Source of the DNA: JAEZBP01 sp963832725
GTDB taxonomy: Bacteria > Myxococcota_A > Polyangia > Polyangiales > Sandaracinaceae
DNA: 64,000 nucleotides
Reading direction: 5' to 3'
Assembly (NCBI GenBank): GCA_963832725.1
Contig: CAWHVG010000002.1
Coordinates: 434,001 to 498,000, forward strand
Part shown: positions 1-9,185 of the stretch, piece after piece
Position numbering within the stretch: position 1 is the first letter of the stretch
How the letters are laid out: each line of letters begins with the position of its first letter
Program-made: the position numbers and the translations under genes
The notes under the pieces: generated by a model
The model's database searches: none
What the model was told of the DNA's origin: nothing
What the model saw: only the letters and a program-made list of their open reading frames with translations

Positions 1-1
1 C

Positions 2-856
2 GACCCGCTCAGCGATCCGATGAACTGCGGTGACTGCGCAGCGGCCTGCACCGGAAGCGACGTGTGCAGCCTCGGCACGTGCACGAGCGCCTGCGACACT
101 GGCCTCCAGGCCTGCGGATCGGCCTGCGTCGACACGAGCAGCGATCCGGCCAACTGCGGTGACTGCGGGAACGCGTGCGCGGCCGGCGAGTCGTGCACCG
201 CGGGCTCGTGTGGCTGTCCCGGCGGCCTCATGGCTTGCGGCGGCGCCTGCGTGGACATGCAGACCGACGCGGCCAACTGCGGCAGCTGCGGCAACGCCTG
301 TGCGTCGGGAGAGGTCTGCTCGGCCGGCACATGCGCCGCGACGTGCGGCGGCGGGACCACCGACTGCTCCGGCGTCTGCGTGGACACGCAGACCGATGCG
401 GCCAACTGCGGCAGCTGCGGCAACGCTTGCCCGAGCGGCGACGTCTGCAACGCCGGCGTCTGCGTGGCCATGCCCTGCGGCTTCGGCCAGCAGAACTGCT
501 CGGGCACCTGCGTGAGCGTCTACAACGATCCGATGAACTGCGGCGCGTGCGGCAACGCGTGCACGGCGAGCCAGGTCTGCTCCCGCGGCGCGTGCACCAC
601 GATGTGCGGCTTCGGCACCACCGAGTGCGACGGCGCGTGTGTCTACACGAACTACGATCCGTCGAACTGCGGGGGCTGCGGCGTCGCGTGCGCCGCGGGC
701 GAGCGCTGCGCGATGGGCACCTGCGCGGCCTGCCCGACCGGCGGCACGCTCTGCGGCGGCATGTGCACCAACACGAACTACGACCCGCGCAACTGCGGTG
801 CGTGCGGGAACGTGTGCACCGGCCGGACGCGGTGCCGCATGGGCACCTGCCGCTGA
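2..856 (+). CDS. Cysteine-repeat secreted protein, C-terminal part (5' end outside window)
   Basis: The reading frame is open from the first full codon, so the start lies upstream of the window and only the C-terminal ~284 residues are seen. They consist of tandem modules of about 33-40 residues, each carrying NCGxCGNxC followed by GxxCxxGxC. Modules of this kind are common in myxobacterial surface proteins and lipoproteins; the cysteines probably form disulfides outside the cytoplasm. The same module recurs in the lipoproteins at 48534 and 49277. Function is unknown. The ATG at 20 is internal to a repeat and is not a credible start. The protein ends GTCR with a TGA at 854-856, followed by a short direct repeat (GCTGGTCACTGAGCG at 861 and 877). 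Confidence 0.8.
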   Translation, partial: DPLSDPMNCGDCAAACTGSDVCSLGTCTSACDTGLQACGSACVDTSSDPANCGDCGNACAAGESCTAGSCGCPGGLMACGGACVDMQTDAANCGSCGNACASGEVCSAGTCAATCGGGTTDCSGVCVDTQTDAANCGSCGNACPSGDVCNAGVCVAMPCGFGQQNCSGTCVSVYNDPMNCGACGNACTASQVCSRGACTTMCGFGTTECDGACVYTNYDPSNCGGCGVACAAGERCAMGTCAACPTGGTLCGGMCTNTNYDPRNCGACGNVCTGRTRCRMGTCR

Positions 857-940
857 TCCGGCTGGTCACTGAGCGGGCTGGTCACTGAGCGCGCTGAGCA
901 CCGCGGTCGAGCGTCCCTCGGCCGCGGTGCCCGTCTCGCA

Positions 941-2275
<1,335 letters not shown>

Positions 2276-2306
2276 CGTGAGTCCTCCTGGTGTTGAAAAA
2301 GCTGTT

Positions 2307-3497
2307 TCAGCGAGCTCCATCACCCCGGCGCGCGGGAGGATCTCGCGGGTCCGTTGGCTCCCTCGATCGGGATCCTCGAGCGTGGGCATCGCCCGGCGCG
2401 CTCATCGCGGTCCCGAGCTCCGCCGCGATGGCGAGGAGCTCGTCCACCCGATGCGCGCAGGTGTGCCGCGCCAAGATCGTTTCGCGCCCGCGGGCGGAGA
2501 GCTCGCGTCGGAGCGCCGCGTCGGCAATCAGCTCGCGGAGGAGGCCGGTCATCTGCTCGGTGTCGCGGGCGACGAGGTAGTCGGTCCCCTCCCGGAAGAG
2601 GCCCTCGGCGTCGTCCCAGGGCGCGCTGATCAGCGGGATGCCGCAGGCCAGGGCCTCGAAGGGGCGGATGGTCGGGATCCCCGGCAGGCGCTCGCGGTAG
2701 AAGCGTCGCGGGATGTGCACCGTCACCCGATGGCGCGCGAAGACGCGGGGGACCTCGTAGTTCGGCAACCAGCCCCCGTAGGTGATGCCGGCCGAGCGCA
2801 TGCTCGCGAGCGCGTGGTCCGGGTAGCGCACGCCGTGGACCCGCGCTCTCGGGCGCAGCGCGCGGCAGGGCTCGAAGAGCATCGCCGTGAGCTCCGCGGC
2901 ACGCTCGCCCTCACCCCAGTTGCCGATCCACACCAGGTCGCCCTCCTCGGGCTCCCCGTTTCGCGGGTGGAACACGCGGACGTCGGCCGCCTCGTGCCAG
3001 ACGAAGGCGCGCCGGCCCCAGCCGCGGTCTTCGTAGACGCGCGCCAGGGCGCCGCCGAAGACGAGAGCTCCGTCGTAGCCGGACAGATCGTAGCGTTCGA
3101 GCTCTTCCGGTGCGCTGACCGAGCGGTGGTCGGTGTCGTGGAAGAGGAGGCGGAAGGTGCCGCCGTGCGCGCGCCGCTCACCGAGCGCGCGGACGAGCGC
3201 GGGATCGTTCCGCTCGTGGACGAGCACGAGGTCGGCGTGGTCGAGCGCCTCGTCGAGATCGAGCGCGCCGGCGTCGTAGCGCCGCACGTCGAGCGCCGGG
3301 TAGACGGCGCCGACCTCCGCCAGCTTCGCCTCGCCGTGCTCGCGCACGAGGCTCTCGGCGCTCTTGGCGTCGCGCCGCTCGTAGCAGCGGACTTCGTGCC
3401 CACGCGAGACCAGCTCGGTGACGACGCCCCGCAGGAAGTGGGCGTTGCCGTGGTTCCAGTCGCTCGCCAGGGAGTGGGTGAAGAAGACGACGTTCAC
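2307..3497 (-). CDS. Family-1-like (CgeB-type) glycosyltransferase
   Basis: Predicted cytoplasmic GT-B glycosyltransferase of 396 residues. The N-terminus MNVVFFTHSLASDWNHGNAH (first residue from GTG) resembles the sugar-acceptor half of GT1/GT4 enzymes. The C-terminal half carries the nucleotide-sugar-binding pattern RPFEALACGIPLISAPWDD, in which the Glu binds the donor ribose, followed by GTDYLVARD. This C-terminal layout matches the CgeB / glycos_transf_1_2 group. The GTG start at 3497 is supported by a purine-rich stretch (GAGAGGGA) and by the typical beginning; the frame continues upstream to 3887 without family similarity. Neighbours are sugar-nucleotide enzymes, so it probably acts in exopolysaccharide or glycan synthesis. 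Substrates cannot be read from the sequence. Confidence 0.85.
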   Translation of the reverse strand: MNVVFFTHSLASDWNHGNAHFLRGVVTELVSRGHEVRCYERRDAKSAESLVREHGEAKLAEVGAVYPALDVRRYDAGALDLDEALDHADLVLVHERNDPALVRALGERRAHGGTFRLLFHDTDHRSVSAPEELERYDLSGYDGALVFGGALARVYEDRGWGRRAFVWHEAADVRVFHPRNGEPEEGDLVWIGNWGEGERAAELTAMLFEPCRALRPRARVHGVRYPDHALASMRSAGITYGGWLPNYEVPRVFARHRVTVHIPRRFYRERLPGIPTIRPFEALACGIPLISAPWDDAEGLFREGTDYLVARDTEQMTGLLRELIADAALRRELSARGRETILARHTCAHRVDELLAIAAELGTAMSAPGDAHARGSRSREPTDPRDPPARRGDGAR

Positions 3498-3660
3498 GTC
3501 TCGAGTCCCTCTCGTGGTCAGTGCGCCGAGACGCTCCGGCCGGAGCCTTGGTCCCGCCGGCGCGCAGGAGGAACGTCGCCGCCCGCTGCGAGCGGACCGT
3601 ACGTCGGCACGAGCCGGGTCCCGCCGAGCGGCGCGGCCGTCTTCGTGAACCGCGGCGCTT

Positions 3661-5718
3661 TCAAGCCTCGCTCCCGTCGCCCGCCGCGCGGGGGACGCGC
3701 GGCCTCGGATCGAGCCAGCTCCGAAGCCGGGAGAGCCCCTCGTCCACGCTCGTGCGCGGTCGCCAGCCAATCGTCTCCTGGAGCTTGCGCGTGTCCGAGC
3801 AGTAGTAGCGTTGATCGCCCCGCCGCCATGCGCCGAAGCGCACGTCCGGCTTCTCGCCGAGCATCTGCTCGATCCGCTCGAGGACATCCAGCAGGCTGAC
3901 CGCGTTCTCCGGTCCTCCGCCCACGTTGAACGCCTGCCCCCGGACCGCGTCGATGTGCGCGCTCGCCAGGAGGAAGGCGTCGACGAGGTCTCCGACGTAG
4001 AGGACGTCGCGCATCTGCATTCCGTCGCCGTAGATGGTGATCGACTCGCGCCGGAGCGCGCGGGCGAGGAAGTGCGCGACCCAGCCCTGCTCCTCGTTGC
4101 CGAGCTGCCGCGGCCCGTAGATGCAGCTCATCCGGAAGACGGTCGCCGGCAGCCCGAAGCAGCGCGCGTAGTCCAGCACGTACTGGTCCGCGACGCCCTT
4201 GCTGCAGCCGTAGGGGCTGTGGAAGTCGAGCGTGCGGCGCTCGCCGATGCCGTTCGCGCGCAGGACCGGATCGCGTGGCGTGTAGCGGCCGTCGCGATGG
4301 CTGAGCGGCACGTCCGCCAGCGCGCCGTAGACCTTGTTGGTCGAGGTGAAGACGAGGGGAGGTGGCTCGTCGAGCTCGCGCAGCGCCTCCAAGAGGCTCA
4401 GCGTGCCACCGGCGTTGATCGCGAAGTCCTCTCGCGGCGCGAGCAGGCTCGTCGTCACCGCCACCTGGGCCGCGAAGTGGAAGACCCGGTCGGCGTGGCG
4501 CACCGCGTCGCGAAGGGCGGAGGCATCGCGCAGGTCGGCCGGCGCCACCCGGACGCGCTCGCCGTGCTGCTCGCGGAGCCAGCGCACGTTCCGCTCGACG
4601 CCCGGCCGGGAGAGGTTGTCGAAGAGGAGCACGTCCTCGCCGCGCGAGAGGAGCGCGTGGGCGAGGTTGCTGCCGATGAATCCCGCGCCACCGGTGATCA
4701 GGGTGGTCGGGCGGCGGCGCGGCCCCGTCGCGCTCGCGTGCAGAGACGAGACCTGCGCGCGGACGTTGGCCAGCCCACCGTCGGCCCACCACCGATGAAG
4801 CAGCTTCGGCGTGCCGTCGGCGCGCCGCAGACCGAAGGCGTACTCCCGCTCGTCGACGTGCGGACCGCTCGGCCCGGCGGCCTGCTCGGGCAGGTCGTGC
4901 ATCGCGTGCCAGTAGAGGCGCTCGGCGCCGGACTCGAGCGCTTCGAGCAGCTCGTGCGCCTGGCGCGCGTCGTCGTGGCGCCACGTCGAGTAGCCGCCGG
5001 CGGTGATCCACACCTCCGCCCGCGCGCCGAGCTCCTCGAGCGCGGCCCGCACGTCGTTCACGGGGCGGGCCCAGCCCGTCCACTCCGGCTCGCTGACCTC
5101 CGGCTGCACGTGCAGCCCGATAGCGTCGAAGGACGAGAGCACGCCGCGGTCCGCCAGCCGGCGCAGGAAGTCCGGATCGACCGGATGGAGGCCTCCGAGG
5201 ACCGCCTTCTTGCCTCGCGCGCGGACCCTCCGTGCGGCCGCGCGGATGCATGCGGCGAACGCGATCCGATCCGGATCCAGGCGCGAGTCCCAGCCGCCGC
5301 GGGCGTTGGGCGCGTCCCAGAGCTCCACGTGCTCGAAGTGCTCACCGTGCCGGTCCAGGAAGGCGTCCAGCCAGATCTCGAACGACTTCGGCGTGCGGGG
5401 CGGCGCGGCCCGCCGAGGCTCGACGCCCAGCGAGGGCGGCGTCTCTCCCACGCAGGGCACGACGCGAACGCGCGCGGCCAGCGTCGGCAGCAGCCAGTCG
5501 TGGAAGCGCGCGCCCTCGTCCGTCACGTCGTCGGCCCACGCGATCGCGAGCCGGAGATCCGAGACACCGAGCGCCTCCATGCTCTCGAGGACCTGCGCCA
5601 CGCGCGCGCGCTCGCCGATGCGGAAGCGCTCTGCGATCCCGACCGTGTGAGGGCCGAGGTGAACGACGTCGGCGCGTCGCGCGCTGTCGTCCGGCCTGCC
5701 AGTATCGTCCAGCCTCAT
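3661..5718 (-). CDS. Inactive-looking glycosidase domain fused to NAD-dependent sugar epimerase/dehydratase
   Basis: A 685-residue two-domain protein. Residues ~20-310 look like a TIM-barrel glycosidase of the GH39/GH5 kind. At the two positions where such enzymes carry catalytic Glu, this protein reads ELWDAPN (132-138) instead of WNEPN, and ITAGGYST (238-245) instead of ITExGxST, so hydrolysis is doubtful. Residues ~337-685 form an extended SDR epimerase: TGGAGFIGSNL (NAD loop, from 342), HFAAQVAVTTS, FTSTNKVYG, SPYGCSKG (the YxxxK pair) and FNVGGG. The SDR half is closest in style to CDP-paratose/UDP-sugar 2- or 4-epimerases. The ATG at 5718 overlaps the TGA of the upstream epimerase (ATGA), showing coupled translation. 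Function of the fusion is inferred only. Confidence 0.85.
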   Translation of the reverse strand: MRLDDTGRPDDSARRADVVHLGPHTVGIAERFRIGERARVAQVLESMEALGVSDLRLAIAWADDVTDEGARFHDWLLPTLAARVRVVPCVGETPPSLGVEPRRAAPPRTPKSFEIWLDAFLDRHGEHFEHVELWDAPNARGGWDSRLDPDRIAFAACIRAAARRVRARGKKAVLGGLHPVDPDFLRRLADRGVLSSFDAIGLHVQPEVSEPEWTGWARPVNDVRAALEELGARAEVWITAGGYSTWRHDDARQAHELLEALESGAERLYWHAMHDLPEQAAGPSGPHVDEREYAFGLRRADGTPKLLHRWWADGGLANVRAQVSSLHASATGPRRRPTTLITGGAGFIGSNLAHALLSRGEDVLLFDNLSRPGVERNVRWLREQHGERVRVAPADLRDASALRDAVRHADRVFHFAAQVAVTTSLLAPREDFAINAGGTLSLLEALRELDEPPPLVFTSTNKVYGALADVPLSHRDGRYTPRDPVLRANGIGERRTLDFHSPYGCSKGVADQYVLDYARCFGLPATVFRMSCIYGPRQLGNEEQGWVAHFLARALRRESITIYGDGMQMRDVLYVGDLVDAFLLASAHIDAVRGQAFNVGGGPENAVSLLDVLERIEQMLGEKPDVRFGAWRRGDQRYYCSDTRKLQETIGWRPRTSVDEGLSRLRSWLDPRPRVPRAAGDGSEA

Positions 5719-6824
5719 AGCGTCAACCCCCGGCGAGTCAGCTCGCGCTGCGCCTCCTCGGCGCGGTCGTCGGCCACCCGCCCTCGGAGCCATCCGGCCA
5801 GCCCGCGGATTCCGTCGTCCAGCGAGACGCGCGGCCGGTAGCCGAGCTCGGCGCGCGCCCTCTCGATGTCAGCGAAGCAATGGCGGATGTCGCCCATCCG
5901 ATGGCGACCGGTGATCTCCGCGCTCAGGTCCTCGCGCCCGAGCACCCGCGCCATGCGCTCGGCGACATCGGACACCGTCACCGGCCGGCCGCTGCCGACG
6001 TTGTACGTTCGGCCGGGCGCGCGCTCGGACTCCAGCGCCAGCCGGCAGGCGTGGACCACGTCGTGCACGTTCACGAAGTCGCGTTGCTGGCGGCCGTCCT
6101 CGAAGATCAGCGGCGCTCTTCCGTTCAAGAGGCGCGCGGCGAAGCTGGCCAGCACGCCGGCGTGAGGGTTCTCGAGCGATTGCCGCGGTCCGTAGACGTC
6201 GAAGAAGCGCAGGGCCACGCAGGGGATCCGATAGGCGCGACCGAGGATGAGGCTCATCCGCTCCTGATCGAGCTTGCTCAGCGCGTAGACCGAGCTGAGG
6301 CGCGGTGGCTTCGACTCGGGCGTCGGCACGGGCCGAAGCCGACCCTCGGCGGGCTCCCAGCGGCCGGCGGAGAGGTCCTCAATCGTGCGGTCCACGTCGT
6401 CGTGGGTCCGGCCGTCGCCGTCCACGTAGCGGCCTTCGCCGTAGATGCTCATGCTCGAGGCGACAATCAGGCGCGAGATCGGCCGGCGTTCGAGCGCGGA
6501 GAGGAGGACGGCGGTGCCGAGCGTGTTCGTGCGCGCGTACTCGACCGCCTCGTACATGCTCCGGCCGACACCGTCCGTGGCAGCGAAGTGGAAGACCGCG
6601 TCGACGCCTTCGAGGGCCTCGCGCACGGCCACCTCGTCGGTGACGTCTCCGACGATGAGCTCCACGCGAGGGTCGAGGTGGCGGGGGCGCTCGCGGGACG
6701 CACCGTGGACCTGCGGGCTGAGCACGTCGAGCGCCCGCACGCGGTATCCCTGTCCCAAGAGCTCGTCCGCGAGGTGCGAGCCGATGAACCCGGCCCCTCC
6801 CGTGATGAGCACGAGCTTCGCCAT
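5715..6824 (-). CDS. NAD-dependent epimerase/dehydratase (UDP-glucose 4-epimerase-like)
   Basis: Extended short-chain dehydrogenase of 369 residues. MAKLVLITGGAGFIGSHL holds the NAD-binding glycine loop. Further signatures are HFAATDGVGRSMYEA, the catalytic Ser region ASSMSIYGEG, YALSK (YxxxK), RFFDVYGPRQ and FEDGRQQRDFVNVHD, then YNVGSGRPVTV. This pattern is that of GalE/WcaG-type UDP-sugar epimerases. The start at 6824 has a GGAGG five bases upstream; the in-frame Met nine codons earlier is not needed. It is the first gene of the operon 6824-941, whose products together would make and transfer modified sugars (cytoplasm, envelope or capsule glycan). Exact sugar unknown. Confidence 0.88.
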   Translation of the reverse strand: MAKLVLITGGAGFIGSHLADELLGQGYRVRALDVLSPQVHGASRERPRHLDPRVELIVGDVTDEVAVREALEGVDAVFHFAATDGVGRSMYEAVEYARTNTLGTAVLLSALERRPISRLIVASSMSIYGEGRYVDGDGRTHDDVDRTIEDLSAGRWEPAEGRLRPVPTPESKPPRLSSVYALSKLDQERMSLILGRAYRIPCVALRFFDVYGPRQSLENPHAGVLASFAARLLNGRAPLIFEDGRQQRDFVNVHDVVHACRLALESERAPGRTYNVGSGRPVTVSDVAERMARVLGREDLSAEITGRHRMGDIRHCFADIERARAELGYRPRVSLDDGIRGLAGWLRGRVADDRAEEAQRELTRRGLTL

Positions 6825-6898
6825 GTCGACCTCCCGCGCGCCGGCCACGCGAGCAGCGCTGCCCGCTCGCCCCTAGCCCTTCGGGCGAATGGCACAAG

Positions 6899-7318
6899 AA
6901 TCTCGCCCGCGGTCGCGACCGAAGGGCGTCCGACGTCTACGCGCTCGGTTGCGTCGGCTACTGGCTGTTGACCGGCCGTTTCGTCTTCGGCGATCGGCCG
7001 AGCCCGATCGCGCAAGTCACCGCGCACGTGCTCGACACGCCGAAGCCGCCTTCCGCGCACGCGGAGGTCTCGCCCGCCCTCGACGCCCTGCTGATGCGTT
7101 GCCTCGCGAAGTCGCCCGACGAACGACCGAGCGCTTCGACCCTGGAACGCTCGCTCCGCAACCTCGCCCGCCGCGCGCCCGCTTCCCTCGAGGACATCGA
7201 CGCGTGGTGGGAGGCGCACACCGCATCCGACGACGACGACATCGCCAGCGCGCCGACCGGGCTCGACCGCGGCATGGCGCTGGCCGAGGCGCCCACCGTG
7301 GAAGCGGCCGAAGGCTGA
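6899..7318 (+). pseudogene. Remnant of Ser/Thr protein kinase (C-lobe only)
   Basis: From 6929 the frame reads SDVYALGCVGYWLLTGRFVF, kinase subdomain IX. It continues with AQVTAHVLDTPKPPS, RCLAKSPDERPSAS (subdomain XI) and a short acidic tail to a TGA at 7318. The ATP-binding lobe, the HRD and DFG catalytic motifs and the APE motif are absent, because upstream lies only the start region of the divergent epimerase. No ATG begins the fragment; the first possible start is TTG at 6968. It is therefore a decayed 3' piece of a bacterial (PknB-type) kinase gene, a family abundant in myxobacteria. No function is expected. Confidence 0.8.
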
Positions 7319-7401
7319 GCCGAAGCTCGCCACGCGATTCACCGCGTTCGCGTTCCTTTGCCTCTCCCGGTCACCGCCGGGGCACGACCGGCTCGAGCAG
7401 T

Positions 7402-7587
7402 AGGGCGATGGTAAGGGCCCGCGAACGGGTAATTCCTGCATTCGGGCGCCACTGCATCCTCGCTGGCGGCGTTGCTCCTCCCTCAGAGACTTGCGTATCT
7501 TCGGTCGTCGCGCTTTGCCAGCGAGGCGCACCGGCGCCCTCGATGCGGCGGACTTACCCATTCGCGGGCCCTAACGTCCGCTACCCT
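7402..7587. repeat. Long imperfect palindrome (MITE- or REP-like element)
   Basis: The left arm contains GGGCCCGCGAACGGGTAA (from 7415), and the right arm contains its near-complement TTACCCATTCGCGGGCCC (7554-7571). Further in, GGGCGCC pairs with GGCGCCC, and CCTCGCTGGC (7459-7468) with GCCAGCGAGG (7517-7526). The whole ~186 bp can fold into one long hairpin. It contains no gene. Long terminal inverted repeats of this kind suggest a non-autonomous mobile element or a large REP unit; a transposase source is not in the window. The outermost bases are less well matched, so the borders are approximate. Confidence 0.7.
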
Positions 7588-7738
7588 TCGCGGCGCCATT
7601 GCTTCACCACCCCTTCTTCCGTTCGGAAGTGCCGTGGAGCAAAGCAGGATGTCGTGGTAGATTATTCTGTTGTGCGGCAAGGTCACACACGGTAGCGTCG
7701 TGTGGCCGACAGGCCGACATCGAACCGTGGTGGTGTGT

Positions 7739-8041
7739 ATGATCCATCGAGCCTCAATCATCTTGCTCGCGCTCGGCGCGCTCCTGGCCCTGCCGAGCTG
7801 CGCGGACTATTGCCTTTCGGGGCCGTGCCCCTCCGCGGCCGACTACGACTCGGGCAACGAATGCGTCGGGCTCACGGCCCAGGGCTACTGTGCTCAGAGG
7901 AACGGTGGCGAGCACGCGGTCAACTGCAACTTCCCGCCCGGCGGGGCCTACGGCGCGCTCGGCGGTAGCGGCAACTCGCCGTGTCTGACCACTCAGACCT
8001 GCTCCATCGACGCCACCACCCAAGTCGCGAGCTGCAACTGA
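7739..8041 (+). CDS. Small putative lipoprotein, unknown function
   Basis: A 100-residue protein with a hydrophobic N-terminus (MIHRASIILLALGALLALP) ending in the lipobox LPSCAD. Export and lipid attachment at the cysteine are therefore likely. The mature part has eight further cysteines (YCLSGPCPS, NECVG, YCAQR, NCNFPPGG, SPCLTTQTCS, SCN), probably disulfide-bonded outside the cytoplasm. No family is recognised. The ATG at 7739 is preceded by GGTGGTGTGT, a weak ribosome site; the frame also extends upstream to 7670 without a signal-like start. Its stop codon lies inside the first unit of a 15-bp tandem repeat. Confidence 0.65.
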   Translation: MIHRASIILLALGALLALPSCADYCLSGPCPSAADYDSGNECVGLTAQGYCAQRNGGEHAVNCNFPPGGAYGALGGSGNSPCLTTQTCSIDATTQVASCN

Positions 8042-8072
8042 TCGAGCTGCAACTGATCGAGCTGCAATTGAT
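8028..8072. repeat. 15-bp tandem repeat, three copies, spanning a stop codon
   Basis: CGAGCTGCAACTGAT occurs at 8028-8042 and 8043-8057, with a one-base variant at 8058-8072. Each unit is five codons long and contains the in-frame TGA of the preceding lipoprotein gene, so loss of that stop would lead straight into another. Probably a slippage duplication. Confidence 0.85.
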
Positions 8073-8138
8073 CGAGACGGGGCTGACCTCTCCTTTCTTT
8101 TCGGAGTTGCTCTGTCCTCTCTGTGATACTGTCGCGCG

Positions 8139-8300
8139 ATGAACCTGCTCGCCCGGCCTCCGTACCGCCTTTGCTCCTGCCGGGGGCCGCGACGGATGTG
8201 CACCTCGGTTGCGGCGGTGACGCCCGTCTTCTCCGAGCCGGTCGACGCGGACACGGTCCGGGGGTGGCTCGAAGCGATGCGCAGGCACGTGGGCGCGTGA
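8139..8300 (+). CDS. Possible 53-residue protein, unknown
   Basis: An ATG-initiated frame of 53 codons in the 343-bp gap between the lipoprotein and the oxidoreductase genes. The C-terminal part (FSEPVDADTVRGWLEAMRRH) looks like a plausible amphipathic segment, but the N-terminus is Arg/Cys-rich and no good ribosome site is visible. It may equally be chance. No family recognised. Confidence 0.2.
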   Translation: MNLLARPPYRLCSCRGPRRMCTSVAAVTPVFSEPVDADTVRGWLEAMRRHVGA

Positions 8301-8384
8301 CGCCGAATGCTTTGATGCCCGGGACGGGCGTGCCGTGGAGCGCTCGTTGCCGCAGGCACCAGCGGGGGATAGTAGGGCGGTGTC

Positions 8385-9185
8385 GTGGTGGATCCGATCC
8401 AGCTTCTCCGGTTCCGACTGGGGCGCTTCGAGCGCCGGCGTGCCAGCGCGCGCGAGGTGCGCGATCCCGCGTTGGCCGCGGCGCTTCGAGGGCCTGCGGG
8501 CGGCCGCGCGGGCGAGGTTCGGATCCTGGAGCGGCGCGCGCTCACCGACGACCTGCTGCGCCTGCGCCTCGAGCGTCCCGCCGGTTTTCGGTTCACGCCG
8601 GGGCAGCACCTGAAGCTCGCGATCGGCGGAGTGAGCCGCAAGTACAGCATCTGCTCGGCGCCGCATCAGCGCTGGTTGGAGCTCTTCGTGGAGCATCAGC
8701 CCGGAGGCGCGTTCACGCCGGAGCTCTTCGCGCTCGAGGAAGGGGACACGGTGCGGGTCACCGGCGTCAGCGGTTCGTTCGCGCTCGACCCGGAAGCGAG
8801 CGAGCACCTGATGGTCGCCACCGTCACGGGCATCGCGCCCTTCGTGAGCATGACCCGCGCGGCCGTCCACGCGGGCGTGAAAGACCGCTTCCATGTCCTG
8901 CACGGCGCCACTCACGCCGACGAGCTCGGCTACGCCGACGAGCTGAGCGCGTCTCCCGCGGTCACGTATCTGCCCACCGTCAGTGGTCCCGAAGACGCGC
9001 GCAGCGCGGGTTGGAGCGGCGCGGCCGGGCGGGTCACCGATCACCTCGACGCGCACGTCGAGAGACACGCCCTCGCGGCGGATCGAGTCGTCGTCTACGC
9101 CTGCGGCCACCCCGGGATGGTGGCCGATGTGCGCGCCCGAATGGGGCGCCTCGGCTACCGCGTTCGCACCGAGTCCTACGACTGA
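8385..9185 (+). CDS. FAD/NAD(P)-binding ferredoxin-reductase-like oxidoreductase
   Basis: Predicted cytoplasmic flavoprotein of 266 residues belonging to the ferredoxin-NADP reductase superfamily. The FAD barrel has PAGFRFTPGQHLKL and RKYSICSAP (RxYS, contacts the flavin phosphate). The nucleotide-binding domain has TVTGIAPFVSM (pyrophosphate loop) and YACGHPGMVADV near the C-terminus, where such enzymes bind nicotinamide. No [2Fe-2S] domain is attached. Start is GTG at 8385 (GTGGTG; the next codon is also possible) with AGGGCGG upstream. It stands alone between gene-poor stretches, so partner and pathway are unknown. Confidence 0.85.
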   Translation: MVDPIQLLRFRLGRFERRRASAREVRDPALAAALRGPAGGRAGEVRILERRALTDDLLRLRLERPAGFRFTPGQHLKLAIGGVSRKYSICSAPHQRWLELFVEHQPGGAFTPELFALEEGDTVRVTGVSGSFALDPEASEHLMVATVTGIAPFVSMTRAAVHAGVKDRFHVLHGATHADELGYADELSASPAVTYLPTVSGPEDARSAGWSGAAGRVTDHLDAHVERHALAADRVVVYACGHPGMVADVRARMGRLGYRVRTESYD

